The notes beneath the pieces were generated by a model. The model was not told the origin of the DNA. It searched no databases and worked only from the letters and a program-made list of their open reading frames with translations. From positions 6,680,501 to 6,744,500 of the forward strand of contig JASJZH010000001.1 in NCBI GenBank assembly GCA_037178975.1: 64,000 nucleotides of DNA, written 5' to 3'. Below, in pieces: positions 51,175 to 60,900 of this stretch. Source of the DNA: Oscheius tipulae. Its lineage: Eukaryota > Nematoda > Chromadorea > Rhabditida > Rhabditidae. Both the position numbers and the translations under genes were made by a program. Each line of letters starts with the position of its first letter. Position 1 is the stretch's first letter.

Positions 51175-51616
51175 AGCGACTTGGAAAGCAAGCGCACGGA
51201 TTGTGAAAAGTAAGGGTAATTGAAAAGGAAGGGCGAACGGTCCCCGGACATGACTCCATTACGGCAATGCAGCTCCGAGTCGCGGAAACTGAGATGGTGC
51301 GTCTTCTTGCACGTCTCTTCACTCGGATGCTTCAACATTGTGTGCTCCCTCCTGGATTCGGCGACTTGATTACCACGCTCAGCGCATGGTGACCGAACTG
51401 GAGCAAATAAATCTTAGGATTGGATTGGAAGTCAATCTCCGCAAGATAGTTGCGATGACCAATGTCTACAAGTTGGAGCTGCTTCTATCTGGCCAACGAA
51501 TCCAATTTGTCCAGCACTTCACCTATCTTGGAAGTTCGGTTACATGCACCACAGAAAACCAGGAGTTGTCTCGGAGGATCGGAGCTGCATGGGATGCAGA
51601 CATTATTACATTTTAG
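51175..51616 (+). mobile_element. LINE reverse-transcriptase fragment
   Basis: The plus strand reads TVPGHDSITA...AETEMVRLLARLFTRM, then MVTELEQINLRIGLEVNLRK and IQFVQHFTYLGSSV...SRRIGAAW. These are reverse-transcriptase blocks of the same LINE class as the adjacent minus-strand endonuclease piece. The two face away from each other, so an inversion or a nested insertion has occurred. Confidence 0.7.
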
Positions 51617-52115
51617 TAGTAGAGAGATTGTTATAAAGCAACGTCTACAATTTATGACCCGAGGTCGTAACAGTTTTTGAAACTATCTACAGTCGTTTTC
51701 GTTGGCCATTTAACTGTTTACACTCGCGTTCGTCACTCAGACCTTGCTCTCTAGTTTTGCTCAGACAACGGGGTCACCTTGAAAGACAACTTAGATTGAG
51801 TAAATATTATCAGGATGTGAGGGCTGATAATACATAAATTCAAAAGAAGATAAGCAGAGTACAACCTTTACTTTGAGTTCGTAGCGGAGGGAAGGCTTGG
51901 CCGACCGGTGACGGATCTTGGGACGACTTGACTGGTCGCATTGTCCGTGAGCAGTGATCGGACTCCGAAAAGAGTGTCCTCGTCTTCCGGATAGCTGACC
52001 GAGTCGAGACTCGAAGTCGAGCCCTTTTTTCTCTTCTTGGCCACTCCTGCTGCCTGCTGCATGTTGCGCTCGTCCAGATTCTTCTGTTCATCCGTGCGCT
52101 TGGGCACGAGCTGAA
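51600..52115. repeat. Segmental duplication with 57054-57550
   Basis: The block covers the LINE end, the spacer and the 3' half of the serine-rich small gene. It matches 57054-57550 in the same orientation with few differences. A shorter part (CAGACCTTGCTCTCTAG...GGGTCACC) is also at 44608-44725, and part of the coding end lies inverted at 56300-56415. Confidence 0.85.
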
Positions 52116-52418
52116 GGCCATCCACCAAAGGTCGTGCAGTTTTCATGCCAAGCGAACAGCACGTCTCCTCGATGGCCGTCTCGGTCGAGAAAACTTCTCT
52201 AGCCGTCAGTAGATCCATCTCTTCTTCCTTTTTGATCTCCTCCTCCTCCTCCTCTTCGGTTGTAGCCTTTCTATACGAATCTTCGTGTCTTCCACCTGAA
52301 CTTCTTTGCATGGGGAAAGTGGAGAAATCTGACGCTTAGTGAGCATTTTAATGCAGAAGATTGTCATATGCGCAGAGATTATAGAGACCACGAGGAAAAA
52401 GTTTATCACAACGAACAT
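51868..52418 (-). CDS. Small protein with hydrophobic start and Ser/charged tail
   Basis: One frame from 52418 gives a signal-like MFVVINFFLVVSIISAHM. A second frame from 52311 gives an acidic stretch (EEEEEEEIKKEEE), VFSTETAIEETCCSLGMK and the tail KKRKKGSTSSLDSVSYPEDE...SVTGRPSLPSATNSK. They can be joined only with a very short or unusual intron near 52290, so the gene model is uncertain. The tail from about 52110 is shared with the gene at 57311. No known domain. Confidence 0.35.
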
Positions 52419-52532
52419 CTAGTAGTCTAGTAGTAGCAAGTGCCATCGAGTTCTAGTTTGGAAAGTTTTAAAAACTTTTGAAAACACAAGTATTGAACGC
52501 AATTACACAGAAATTACTGACTGTATGGGAAG

Positions 52533-52964
52533 ATGTGGCAGCTACTTCTTTATCTTCTACCCGCCCTTCCACTCGTCTTCTACTGTTCCAAGAATCCGGA
52601 GTCTACGAGGGATAAGAAAACGCTGCCCGGTCCCAATGTCCCGAAGACTTGTCGTCGTGGCCTATATGTAATTGACAGTGATGCACCTTCCGCCATGAGA
52701 TCTGTCCAGGAGCCGCCGAGAAGCGAGCACACGGTGGAACAGTCGTACATGAAGAGTGCCTCGATGGGTGGTCAAAGACTGAAGGCGAGTAGACAGAGAC
52801 CAATGTCTGACAGAGCCAAAAAGGCCGATGATTCCTCAGTGAGCTCCGTACAGTCGTCGGCCATCGATTCTACCCAACTCTCCATTCAACAAGACCAGAC
52901 GGATTCGAGCTACTTCCAGCCGAAAGAACCAGCTGAATCGTCGGCCAGTATGGAGAGCAACTGA
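52533..52964 (+). CDS. Small serine/glutamine-rich protein with signal anchor
   Basis: A single 143-residue open frame. It begins MWQLLLYLLPALPLVFYC, a signal peptide or membrane anchor, followed by a basic then Ser/Gln/Asp-rich tail (SSVSSVQSSAIDSTQLSIQQ). I know no homologue. It is divergent from the gene at 52418 with 114 bases between the starts. It is possibly coding, given the well-placed hydrophobic start. Confidence 0.4.
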   Translation: MWQLLLYLLPALPLVFYCSKNPESTRDKKTLPGPNVPKTCRRGLYVIDSDAPSAMRSVQEPPRSEHTVEQSYMKSASMGGQRLKASRQRPMSDRAKKADDSSVSSVQSSAIDSTQLSIQQDQTDSSYFQPKEPAESSASMESN

Positions 52965-53257
52965 GCATAAAAATCTAGTCTTTCTGTTCGATCATATATC
53001 CCATCAGGCTCTGACATTCCGTCGTACAATCTTCTCTTGAAATTGTTCCTATTGCCTTCGGAATCCTTGTAAGGTGTAGCACTCATTGGTATCTTCGTCG
53101 TATTATCAGGGGGCCTGCCTACTTCCCGTACCACCATGGTATAGAAGAGTGCAATGACCTGGACGTTTGGCAACATCTGAACATGGAAAGTAGAAAAGAA
53201 GAGGTCAGTCTCACTTTCAGACGGGAGGAGGACAACCAGAAGGACAATGCGGATCAT
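52910..53257 (-). CDS. Small ORF with signal-like start
   Basis: The frame starts MIRIVLLVVLLPSESETDLF and may splice to MLPNVQVIALFYTMVV. The first residues resemble MIRPILFLILL of the gene at 57676, suggesting related secreted proteins. It overlaps the opposite-strand gene by 55 bases. Weakly supported. Confidence 0.28.
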   Translation of the reverse strand: MIRIVLLVVLLPSESETDLFFSTFHVQMLPNVQVIALFYTMVVREVGRPPDNTTKIPMSATPYKDSEGNRNNFKRRLYDGMSEPDGIYDRTERLDFYAQLLSILADDSAGSFGWK

Positions 53258-53399
53258 TTCGACTGGTCGTCTTGCTTTTTTTTTTTACCAATTATGAACA
53301 GGGTGGGAGGGACAACTACAGTTACATGGAAAGTGGAAAAGAGGAGGTCAGTCCCGAACCAGTTTTAGTCCAAGCCAAATCATTTCTTTCTAGATGAGC

Positions 53400-54407
53400 T
53401 GAATCTAATGTCACAAGGGTTAGGTCTCTCCAGTCGAGAGGCCATTCTGACCGAAGAATGTGGGCAGAAAATCACAAAATGGAAGGAAGTTGAAGAAGGA
53501 AGGCGAGTTCTTTCTCATATTCTAAATATTGGCCGGAACCAGTTCGCAGGAATCAGCTGTGCCGTGGACAACTACAATTACCCGAGTCACTCGTACATTT
53601 CCATGACCAAAAACCAAATCGTTTCTTTCTAGATGAGCTGAATCCAATGTCACAAGGATTGGGTCTTTCCAGTCGAGAGGCCTTGACCATTCTGATCGAA
53701 GAATGCGAGCAGATAGTCACAAAATGGAAGGAGGCGGAAGAAGGAAGGTGAGCACTTTCTCATACTCTTAATATTGGCTTCTTTCAGACCAAGTCAAGAT
53801 TTTCCCTTTGGAATTCTGCACAATACGACGAAGATTTGCACCTTCCATCTCATAGTCCTCCTCCTTGTAGCTCTCCTGATTGCTGTCGGGGCCGTCGATC
53901 TGTAAGTTTCTACACTTTTTTTTAAACTGGATCTTCCTATTTGAAGTTTGCAAGTGTGGGGTCCGGACCAAAAATAATGGGGGCTGTTATATACTCAAAT
54001 TAAGCGTTAGACCGCCGCACGGAGCGGTCGGGCGAATTTATCATACCGGACAGCGTGTGGACATGGACTTGAAGACCGATAGGAAGACTGGCGGATCGGT
54101 CGAGCTGGTTCCCTTGAGAGTAAACTTTGACACATTTCTATTTTGAGTTCAGTTTTAGGCTACCTGTACGGAGAGTCTAATAACGGATTTGATCGTTCAG
54201 TGTCTGGAGAAGAAGAACAGTTCGTCCAAGCTGGCTGAACAGGCAAGTTGTGGCAAATAGATTGAATTTTAGCAGAGAGACTCTGAGCAGCTATTTAACG
54301 CGTTCAGGTAAACAGCATTTACCATACCTGGTCTGAACGCCTAGTTATCATACCCTACACCTGTCTCGTGATCATCGCCGTGACTCTTCGTCACTACTAC
54401 TCGACGA
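53400..54407 (+). pseudogene. Broken TMEM94 copy
   Basis: It contains two versions of TMEM94 exon 1 (from 53408 and 53649: MSQGLGLSSREA...KITKWKE and ...QIVTKWKEAEEGR) and exon 2 (ending LLLVALLIAVGAVDL near 53901). It then jumps, with no equivalent of 58350-58860, to GRIYHTGQRVDMDLKTDRK and the next two exons. At 54407, within an exon (…TACTCGACGAG), it switches to the talin last exon. The intact gene starts at 57972. Confidence 0.88.
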
Positions 54408-54409
54408 GT

Positions 54410-54766
54410 TATGGACGCGCAGGAAATTGTGGCCAGAAAAGAGAAGGAGCTATTCGAGGTGCGACAACAGTTGGCGACCATTCACAAGGCTCGATACGAG
54501 CGGGACGGCTCACCCAGCCAGTAATATTTTTGTTTGAATTGTTAGCTTCATGGTGCCTTAATTTATTTCCCACTTAATATTTTGTGTACACTCGCTTTGC
54601 TCACAATTTAAGTCGCCTCGGAACATATCTCATATCGGTACTGAATAAAGTTTCTATACTACTTTTTATTGAACATTTTTTGTATAACAATTTTGTACAA
54701 CAAAAGGCATTAAGCAGATTGTTACGGTAAAACTTATTGCACTGGAGGACACGGTAAATATATAAT
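54410..54766 (+). pseudogene. Displaced talin last exon and 3' UTR
   Basis: Copy of 42408-42765. The coding end ([19 protein letters not shown]...GSPSQ, Ala to Val) and the UTR are preserved. It is joined to the TMEM94 relic on the left, and on the right leads into copy B4 of the zinc-finger family, mirroring the talin/B1 arrangement. Confidence 0.9.
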
Positions 54767-54997
54767 TCAAAGAATAGGAAGTGGGCTTAATGAAATGGAA
54801 GAAGATTCAAAAAATGAGAAGGAAGTGGATTTGAGGGATAGGAAGTGGTTTCTAAAGAGTCCGTCTAAGAGTCAGTTGATCCAGTTAGGCTGGTTTTTTT
54901 AGTCATTTGGAGATAATTATACTGAGTCATCGTAGAGATATGAAGAGCTACTTCAGGCAATAAATTATAATCCCGTTTGAGAACAAAGAATCAAGTT

Positions 54998-56116
54998 CTA
55001 ACGCAAATCGTCTTCGTCCGTGATCCAGTTACGTGGGTCCAACACGTATTGTTGCCACACTAAACACGGTGATTGGGTGTCTATAGACTTACTCTGTTTG
55101 CTTCTGATGTTGCAATGACATTTGATTTCGTCGCCACGTCGCCTCTGTTCAGCAATGCGGATCTCTTCGCGTAGACATTCTACATGGTAGTGCCGAAAAC
55201 AGTCCGGGCATTTCACTTTGGTTTGGTCGTTGTTTGGATCCTGTCGAATGCAAGTACCGCCCAGCTAAAAAAAAAGTTTCGCATAGAAATCTATGACCTA
55301 CGTCGCACGCGTTGTCGAAATCTTGCCCTGGGTCATGACGAGGCTGGACCACATTTGGAACTTCGTTGTTGTCAAACTCCATATCTTCTTCATCAACGAC
55401 GAAGTCCATTTCTTCATCGGCGACGACAACATGATCTTCGCGAGCGAAGTCTGAAACTGGACGGAAGTGTCATCAGTTTCATTCTATCACCTTGGACGTG
55501 AGCCAGAGGTTGAGCAACTGGTCGTCCGAGAGCGAGTTGTTTGAAACCGAGGACCGTTGCAAGATCTGAAAATGGTGTCAAAGAAATAATAATTGCGTAT
55601 TTCCGTGTTTCTGGGTCAAGACGACATTTTTTGGCTTTCTGATATTCTTCCCGGCTATCAGTGTCCGGACATCTTCCACACACTGATAAACAGAAAAATC
55701 GATCCTTACAATTAGCTTTGATGACAGGAGGCTCCGCCGCTTCCTATGTTGCAGTTTTCTCAAAAAGACTTGCCCCCTGTCACATAGCATGGCATACCTA
55801 TTGGGTTATAAAAACTCATACCTTTCAGGTTGACCTTTTCTTGGCATCCGAAACATCTTCTTTCCCCTCTCGTGTCAGAATCGGCTCCTTCGATCAGACA
55901 AGGGTAGCAGGTCTTGTTCTTACAAAGAGTGTTTTTGGCAGGACACGGAAGTAGACTGTTTGGAGGGAAGTCCTCGAAGCAGATCGGAATCATATACTTG
56001 AGAAAAATAAAGAAGAAGAAAGTTACCACACATTTGATCATTTCAACAGAATCCGGATTGGTAGAAGTAGTGGCTTCGGAAGACATATCTTCTCTGAAAA
56101 GTGGACTCTTTTTCAA
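54998..56116 (-). CDS. Two-zinc-finger protein, family copy B4 (divergent N-terminus)
   Basis: It starts at 56116 (MKKSPLFREDMSSEATT) or 56086. First finger: CYMIPICFEDFPPNSLLPC, LCKNKTCYPCLIEGAD, RRCFGCQEKV, the same layout as B1 but only distantly similar in sequence. Two linker exons follow in tandem: DLATVLGFKQLALGRPVAQ and DFAREDHVVVADEE, with a long acidic run. The second finger is KVKCPDCFRHYHVECLREE...IKCHCN, close to B1. The C-terminus QQYVLDPRNWITDEDDLR is identical in style. The hybrid structure suggests exon exchange between an older paralogue and a B1-like copy that arrived with the talin tail. Splice phases at the linker agree with B1. Confidence 0.6.
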
Positions 56117-56515
56117 ATCGAGGACAGCGCGAAAAACAAGAAAAAGAGTCGAGAATATTAGAAAGACTGGCGGTCAAGAAAATAAGGCTAGCCGCCGCAA
56201 CTTGTTAGTATAAATGGGCTCGGTCGGGATGCCTCTTCTATGTATCAACATAGCCTTTCGAGGAAATGAATCATGGTTCACATGCAGCGGACAGCACAGG
56301 AGTGGCCAAAAAGAGAAAAAAAGGGCTCGACTTCGAGTCTCGACTCGGTCAGCTATCCGGAAGACGAGGACACTCTTTTCGGAGTCCGATCACTGCTCAC
56401 GGACAATGCGACCAGTGTTGAACAGGCGTGTGTCAGTAAGGCGCAGGGGGAAGACGAACCAAGAAGACTTGGCACACTTTGGGGGAAGACGAACCAAGAA
56501 TACTTGGCACACATC

Positions 56516-56556
56516 TTGAACATAAGCTCAGTATAAACTACAGAGCTTATGTTCAA
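56516..56556. repeat. Perfect hairpin shared with 7819-7851
   Basis: Fourteen-base arms TTGAACATAAGCTC and GAGCTTATGTTCAA are perfect inverted repeats around a 13-base loop. The inner ten bases are identical to the hairpin in the RSPRY1 intron. Confidence 0.75.
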
Positions 56557-56867
56557 AAAGGGTACTAATGGGTTCCCTTCCCCCAAATATGCGCTCTGCT
56601 GGCACAGCCCCGGTGGGAGGAATGTCGTAAAATAAAGGATTTAGAATGGCTCGAGCAAGCAAACAAAATTCATCCTGGCTAAACCAGCAAATTTAACAGA
56701 TTCTTTTGGGTCAGGAAATGACAACGACGAGATCATAACATTTTTTTGCAATACCCTTGCTTATCCATTTTGTGTTTTTACATAATAGAAAAGATGGCTA
56801 TAAAGCAGCATCTACAGTTTATGATCCTAGTTCGAAACAATCTACAGTCATTTTCATTGACCATAGC

Positions 56868-56914
56868 TGTTTACACTCGGGTTCGGCACTCGGACCGAAC
56901 CCGAGCGTAAACAG
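56868..56914. repeat. Long inverted repeat (palindrome)
   Basis: The arms CTGTTTACACTCGGGTTCGG and CCGAACCCGAGCGTAAACAG pair almost perfectly around a 7-base loop. One arm resembles the single-copy version GTTTACACTCGCGTTCG at 51715 and 57160, so it probably arose by inverted duplication of that repeat. Confidence 0.7.
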
Positions 56915-57310
56915 CGGTATTGCTCACAAACAAGCAACCTTGAAAGTCGTCAACACTAACACGCAAAAAAGTAGCATGTCCAGAGACAGCCTTATTGAGG
57001 AAATTGCAACCCGGCGGTGTCTCCTCTTATCAAGACTACGGACATTATTAGTACATTTTAGTAGTAAAGAGATTGCTATAAAGCAACGTTTACAATTTAT
57101 GACCCGAGGTCGTAAGTTTTTGAAACTATCTACAGTCGTTTTCGTTGGCCATTTAACTGTTTACACTCGCGTTCGTCACTCAGACCTTGCTCTCTAGTTT
57201 TGCTCAGACAACGGGGTCACCTTGAAAGACAACTTAGATTGAGTAAATATTATCAGGATGTGAGGGCTGATAATACATAAATTCAAAAGAAGATAAGCAG
57301 AGTACAACCT

Positions 57311-57676
57311 TTACTTTGAGTTCGTAGCGGAGGGAAGGCTTGGCCGACCGGTGACGGATCTTGGGACGACTTGACTGGTCGCATTGTCCGTGAGCAGTGA
57401 TCGGACTCCGAAAAGAGTGTCCTCGTCTTCCGGATAGCTGACCGAGTCGAGACTCGAAGTCGAGCCCTTTTTTCTCTTCTTGGCCACTAATGCTGCCTGC
57501 TGCATGTTGCGCTCGTCCAGAATCTTCTGTTCATCCTTGCGCTTGGGCACGAGCTTATCGCCTACTCCTGTTTGACAGTGAATTAGAGGCGCGTTGTCAG
57601 GGTAGGGTGGGGGTGTCGGTGGCTTAGGGAAACAGTATCCGACCAGGAGGATAAGAAACAGAATCGGACGAATCAT
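57311..57676 (-). CDS. Small secreted-type protein with proline-rich start
   Basis: A single 121-residue frame. MIRPILFLILLVGYCFP is a good signal peptide, then comes a proline-rich stretch (KPPTPPPYPDNAPL). From about VPKRKDEQK it shares the tail of the gene at 51868 (KKRKKGSTSSLDSVSYPEDE...). The shared tail with a different N-terminus looks like a fusion created at the duplication edge near 57550. Unknown function. Confidence 0.4.
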   Translation of the reverse strand: MIRPILFLILLVGYCFPKPPTPPPYPDNAPLIHCQTGVGDKLVPKRKDEQKILDERNMQQAALVAKKRKKGSTSSLDSVSYPEDEDTLFGVRSLLTDNATSQVVPRSVTGRPSLPSATNSK

Positions 57677-57971
57677 GGCGACTGGAGAATGATAGATTTT
57701 CCATTAAGTATTAAGAGTGAGCGAATTTAATGACAAGAGCCGTCTATCTAGACAGCTGATTTGTATTCACCATTCACAAGAAGGTTTTCGAAATATCTTT
57801 TCTGGGAAGTCTCCCATTCCTTATTTATTTATTCCAACACCGTCATCCATTTGACGGCCGCAGCCAACTCGCAGGAATCAGCTGTGCCGCAAATAACAGC
57901 TATTACCCGAGTCACTCGTACATTTCCATGACCAAAAACCAAATCGTTTCTTTCTAGATGAGCTGAATCCA

Positions 57972-60900
57972 ATGTCACAAGGATTGGGTCTTTCCAGTCG
58001 AGAGGCCTTGACCATTCTGATCGAAGAATGCGAGCAGATAGTCACAAAATGGAAAGAGGCGGAAGAAGGAAGGCGGGTTCTTTCTCATATTCTTAATATT
58101 AGCTTCTTTCAGACCAAGTCAAGGCTTTCCCTTTGGAATTCTGCACAATACGACGAAGATTTGCACCTTCCATCTCATAGTCCTCCTCCTTGTAGCTCTC
58201 CTGATTGCTGTCGGGGCCGTCGATCTGTAAGTTTCTACACTTTTTTTTAAACTGGATCTTCCTATTTGAAGTTTGCAAGTGTGGGGTCCGGACCAAAAAT
58301 AATGGGGGGCTGTTATATACCCAAATTAAGCGTTAGACCGCCGCGCGGAGCGGTCACTCGATCCAAAAGCGCATCAACCCGGCGTGTTTAATACAATGGA
58401 TAGTATTTTGCGACCAGAGGTTCTCATGGCCAGGAGAAAATGAAACATGTTCAGGGAGAATGAGGTCTCCTTCCCCTTATTGGTCTTCGGCCTATCGTTG
58501 GTTGCATATGCTGTTCTCTTGGCTGTCTACATAACCAAGAAAGGACAGAGCACGGAAGCTGTCAATGTGAAGAAACTGGAACAACTGATCGTTTATTTGA
58601 AGAATGTGAGTTTTTCCGGTTTCTCTATATTACCAAGGCTCCAGACGAACGATACCTTTGGCTACAGCAGTTTTCCGGAGCCGTTGACCGAGGACATGTG
58701 GGGACAGTACTGCGTCCGAAACGGGCAAGCAGTCAATGTTCCTAAGATCATTTTGGTCAGAGGAGACTTGCTACTTTTGCGGCCTGGACAGGCATGCTTT
58801 TCTCCTTATTCCAACAGTGTGCGCTTAGACTGTTCCGTGCACCTGTATCGATGAAACTGGGCGAGTTTATCATACCGGACAGCGTGTGGACATGGACTTG
58901 AAGACCGATAGGAAGACTGGCGGATCGGTCGAGCTGGTTCCCTTGAGAGTAAACTTTGACACATTTCTATTTTGAGTTCAGTTTTAGGCTACCTGTACGG
59001 AGAGTCTAATAACGGATTTGATCGTTCAGTGTCTGGAGAAGAAGAACAGTTCGTCCAAGCTGGCTGAACAGGCAAGTTGTGGCAAATAGATTGAATTTTA
59101 GCAGAGAGACTCTGAGCAGCTATTTAACGCGTTCAGATAAACAGTATTTACCATACCTGGTCGGAACGCCTAGTTATCATACCTTACACCTGTCTCGTGA
59201 TCATCGCCGTGACTCTTCGTTACTACTACTCGACGAGCGAGTCTTACTTTGGAACAAGGTCAGTTCTGATCTCGGTTAGAAAGTTTATAAAGTAGCATTC
59301 GGGCCAAACTAACCCGTGTAAAACCAAAATTTGAGTTAGATCGCCGGAAGGTGTCGAACCCGCAACACTGCCGGTCAACACGGCCGCAAGTGTGCGTTTT
59401 ACCAATAAACCATTTTTACAAAAAGTCTCAGATACGGTTCGCATAGAATAGGTTTTCTTCTAGGTACATTTTCTCCATCCCCGGTCTCATCCTGCTTCCT
59501 CTGCTAGCACCGACTCTCCCAATAATCATGGAACTCCTCCATTGCTGGTTCGAAAACTGTTCTTTTTTTCTAAATAGCGAAGCTCAGGAATAACCAGCTG
59601 GTAGCAGACTCTCTCGGAATAGCCTACGAGCCCTCGGACAAGGACTACTTGGACATTTTTGCGAGACTAACTGGCGTGTCGGTGATCGACAAGAAGGGTG
59701 TGCTCTCTTCAGGAAATCCGTGTATGGACAAGGTTTGGAGGAACTTTTCTTCTCACTGTATTCAGGTGATAGTGATGAAGCTGAACAGCGAATTTGAACT
59801 GGTTCCCGAAACTATGGGTCTCAGTTCTGAGCTGCAGATTGACGGAAAGTGGAAGCTGTACTTTGACGATCCGTCATGGGAAGAATATGCGAGTTCTTTA
59901 AGGCCGTTGGGACTCAACCTCCAACTAAATTCCTGTCTCTACAATCAAGAGTACATCTCCTTCCTCGACCATCTCTCTGTTGTATCCCCGTTAGTTCCCC
60001 GAACCATCGTCACAGCGAACCGACGATGTATGTGTCAGTTCCCACAGATCTTGGGGTAAGATTGTCTGAAAGCAAAGACTGTCAAATGCTTCAGATTAAA
60101 CAGCAGTAGCTGTCTGCAATACCAACGATCGGAGCCCAAGATCCTTGGATTCTATAAGAGACAGCCAGGCGAAGCTCCTCTTCACGGATTGAACAAGCAT
60201 CGAACGCCGATGGAGATGGCTTTTTGCACGGTTCATTCGGATGCCACGTCCAGACACAGCCACGTATCGTGTCAGGGAACGGCAGATGTCATCTTGGATG
60301 TGAGTCTGTTGTGGACACTAGGAGTAACATGCTTCAGGCTTGTACCCATGTTTGGAATGGTCTGCAAGTGATCCCCTTGTCTGCTAGACTCTCCAGACAG
60401 ATTCGTGACATCTACCAACGGAACTCGATGACCGGATACTGCCTTCTTCTCAGCTACCGACCCACAGATTGCACCATCTCATCGGACGTCAACGGTCACT
60501 TCTTTGAGCTTCCATTGGCCAGAGAGGAGATCTTTGACGAGAATGTGAGGGTCAGGAGTCTGAGTACAGGTAGAGTAAAGATGCCTCATTGAAAGATATA
60601 ATTACAGAGAACATACTCGAGAAGACTAAGGAACTCAAAACGAATGAAGAAGTGATCGAGAACGTTCTTTCCGGTCAGATTCTCTGCGGACTAGTAGCAA
60701 TGCAATATGAGGCCCTTCCTCAAGCGGTTCAGTTGGTAGACAGTTTGGAAAACAATTGTATTCGATTCGTCTACTTCTCGAGAGAGAACGAGCTCAGAAG
60801 TCGTGTCTTTGCCGAAAAACTTGGTCCGTTTTCAGTTGAAATTGATACCCGATCATTTCAGGACTTGAGGCGGGCTGGAACTGTCACATTTCGTTGGCCG

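Larger units (their letters stand above)
56117..57310. repeat. Repeat interval with hairpins and an inverted gene scrap
   Basis: It contains, in order: an inverted partial copy of the 49.9-kb ORF (56214-56280); an inverted scrap of the Ser-rich small gene (56300-56415, KKGSTSSLDSVSYPEDED); a 30-base tandem duplication (AAGACGAACCAAGAA twice, 56450-56512); the hairpin at 56516-56556; a long palindrome at 56868-56914; and LINE-associated sequence. No gene is supported. Confidence 0.6.
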
